A DNA stretch of 64,000 bases from Bacillus albus (GTDB lineage Bacteria > Bacillota > Bacilli > Bacillales > Bacillaceae_G). The DNA is taken from contig NZ_MAOE01000102.1 of assembly GCF_001884185.1 (NCBI RefSeq), positions 1 through 64,000 of the forward strand, read 5' to 3'. Under the pieces are notes generated by a model. That model worked only from the letters and a program-made list of their open reading frames with translations, had not been told where the DNA came from and did not search any database. Of the stretch, positions 63,231 to 64,000 are shown piece by piece (position 1 is the stretch's first letter; each line of letters starts with the position of its first letter). The translations under genes were made by a program, and so were the position numbers.

Positions 63231-63437
63231 GGGGTCAAATGGGAAAAAAGTAAAGATAATTTAAACTTTAAAAGAAATGTCTATGATGATTATGCCATAA
63301 TGATACCGGCTGGAACATGGCATAATCTAACCAATACAGGTAATATCCCTCTAAAACTTTATTCAATATATGCTCCTCCTAACCATCCATTTGGTACTGT
63401 ACATGTAACAAAAGCTGCTGCCATGGTAAATGAGTAA
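63231..63437 (+). pseudogene. C-terminal fragment of a cupin protein
   Basis: A frame with no start reads FKRNVYDDYAIMIPAGTWHN, then LTNTGNIPLKLYSIYAPPNH and PFGTVHVTKAAAM before the stop. IPAGTWHNLTNTG is the second cupin motif, which carries a metal-binding His. The N-terminal half of the cupin is missing and a stop lies directly upstream. A terminator follows at 63454-63488. Confidence 0.7.
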
Positions 63438-63453
63438 AACTATTAAAAGTATT

Positions 63454-63488
63454 AAAAAGGATCTTGGATTGAAGATCCTTTTTTTTAT
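63454..63488 (+). terminator. Terminator after the cupin fragment
   Basis: AAAGGATCTT and AAGATCCTTT arms around GGATTG, followed by a long T run. Confidence 0.8.
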
Positions 63489-63632
63489 GTCTATAATAGG
63501 ACGTTATGTTAACCTTACATGTATAAGATATACATCATAAATTTTATTAGGCGTAAACAAGCATACAAGCCAAAGTATTAGATTCGAATATAAATAATTA
63601 TATTAAATTTCGAAAAAAGGAGATGAATTGTT

Positions 63633-64000
63633 TTGAACTCATATTTTTCAAAACAAAGATGCTGTCGTAGACTTTTTCCAGCTTTTCCACCTGCTGTCCC
63701 TCCGATCCCAGAACCCCAAGGACCACTAACGATCATGACATGGAACATCTATTTTGGAACTATCTTAACGCCTTTATTAGGAACCACTCCAGAGCAACTC
63801 CCGCAACGCGTTACTGAGGTCTTTACACTATTTCAAGCAACAAATTTTCCGGTACGAGCAGGGGCTATTGCTAATCAAATTGCAAGAAAAAAACCAGATA
63901 TATTAGGTCTTCAAGAAGCAGCAATATGGCAACTTTTGTTACCTCAAAATTCTGAAGTAGCAGTAGAGTATGATTTGGTTTCGATCCTTCTCGAGGAGTT
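63633..64000 (+). CDS. Endonuclease/exonuclease/phosphatase-family protein with CCRRLFPAFPP leader (partial)
   Basis: The window ends inside this gene; 122 residues are visible. The N-terminus (MNSYFSKQ, then CCRRLFPAFPP) matches that of the beta-propeller gene, followed by a Pro-rich linker. The EEP fold then starts with LTIMTWNIYFG and reaches PDILGLQEA, whose Glu is a metal ligand. EEP enzymes include DNase I-like nucleases and phosphodiesterases such as sphingomyelinases. The start is TTG 63633 behind AAAAAGGAG. About 90 bp upstream also resembles the propeller gene's upstream region, so expression is probably shared. Confidence 0.85.
   Translation, partial: MNSYFSKQRCCRRLFPAFPPAVPPIPEPQGPLTIMTWNIYFGTILTPLLGTTPEQLPQRVTEVFTLFQATNFPVRAGAIANQIARKKPDILGLQEAAIWQLLLPQNSEVAVEYDLVSILLEE

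Overview
The window is AT-rich and looks like accessory DNA of a Bacillus cereus group bacterium (B. cereus / B. thuringiensis type). The evidence is an exosporium-leader protein, a GerA-type germinant receptor operon, a secreted PI-PLC, a chitin-active lytic polysaccharide monooxygenase with FnIII and chitin-binding domains, an ArpU phage regulator and frequent TTG starts behind strong ribosome binding sites. Many gene fragments and IS-derived pieces point to a mobile or plasmid-like region; chromosome versus plasmid cannot be decided from this sequence.

Region 1 (1-24,480) is almost entirely one gene: a single-chain, seven-module non-ribosomal peptide synthetase of 8046 residues. Its layout is A-T / Cy-A-T / C-A-T / C-A-T-E / C-A-T / C-A-T-E / C-A-T-TE. 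Binding-pocket codes read by eye give Ile - Cys (cyclised to thiazoline) - Leu - D-X4 (unassigned, perhaps aromatic) - Thr - D-Asp - Asn. The start (Ile-thiazoline-Leu) and end (D-Asp-Asn) are those of bacitracin, but the middle is shorter and different, so the product looks like a minimal bacitracin-like heptapeptide. The gene starts about 50 bp after a partial IS200/IS605-like mini-element.

Region 2 (24,560-26,290) is a VanR/VanS-like two-component pair. Region 3 (26,690-32,000) holds an Rpn-type nuclease, a small membrane protein, a secreted fascin-like beta-trefoil protein and two spore-surface proteins on the minus strand (a tandemly duplicated Cys-rich protein and an exosporium-leader protein). 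Region 4 (32,380-36,000) is a Tn554-like tnpA-tnpB-tnpC set. Region 5 (36,320-41,370) is a Bce/Yxd-type antimicrobial-peptide detoxification module (ABC ATPase, FtsX-type permease, YxeA-like protein, response regulator, intramembrane-sensing kinase) with a perfect BceR-like box upstream. It is a good candidate for self-protection against the peptide made by region 1.

Region 6 (42,070-44,700) is a type VII secretion LXG toxin cassette with two small partner proteins and a SUKH immunity protein. Region 7 (45,070-48,800, minus strand) is a gerA-B-C germination operon. Region 8 (49,190-56,480) has a Fic-fold protein whose catalytic His is replaced by Val, an AA10 chitin-active enzyme, a complete IS605-like mini-element related to the one at the window start, an extended PI-PLC and a secreted protein of unknown role. 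Region 9 (56,940-60,070) has broken LacI and SLH genes and a TetR / HXXEE membrane protein pair with a palindromic operator. Region 10 (60,220-64,000) has phage late-control genes (small basic protein, ArpU, short integrase). These are followed by two genes that share one N-terminal leader and upstream region but carry unrelated domains: a seven-bladed beta-propeller and an endonuclease/exonuclease/phosphatase domain cut by the window end.
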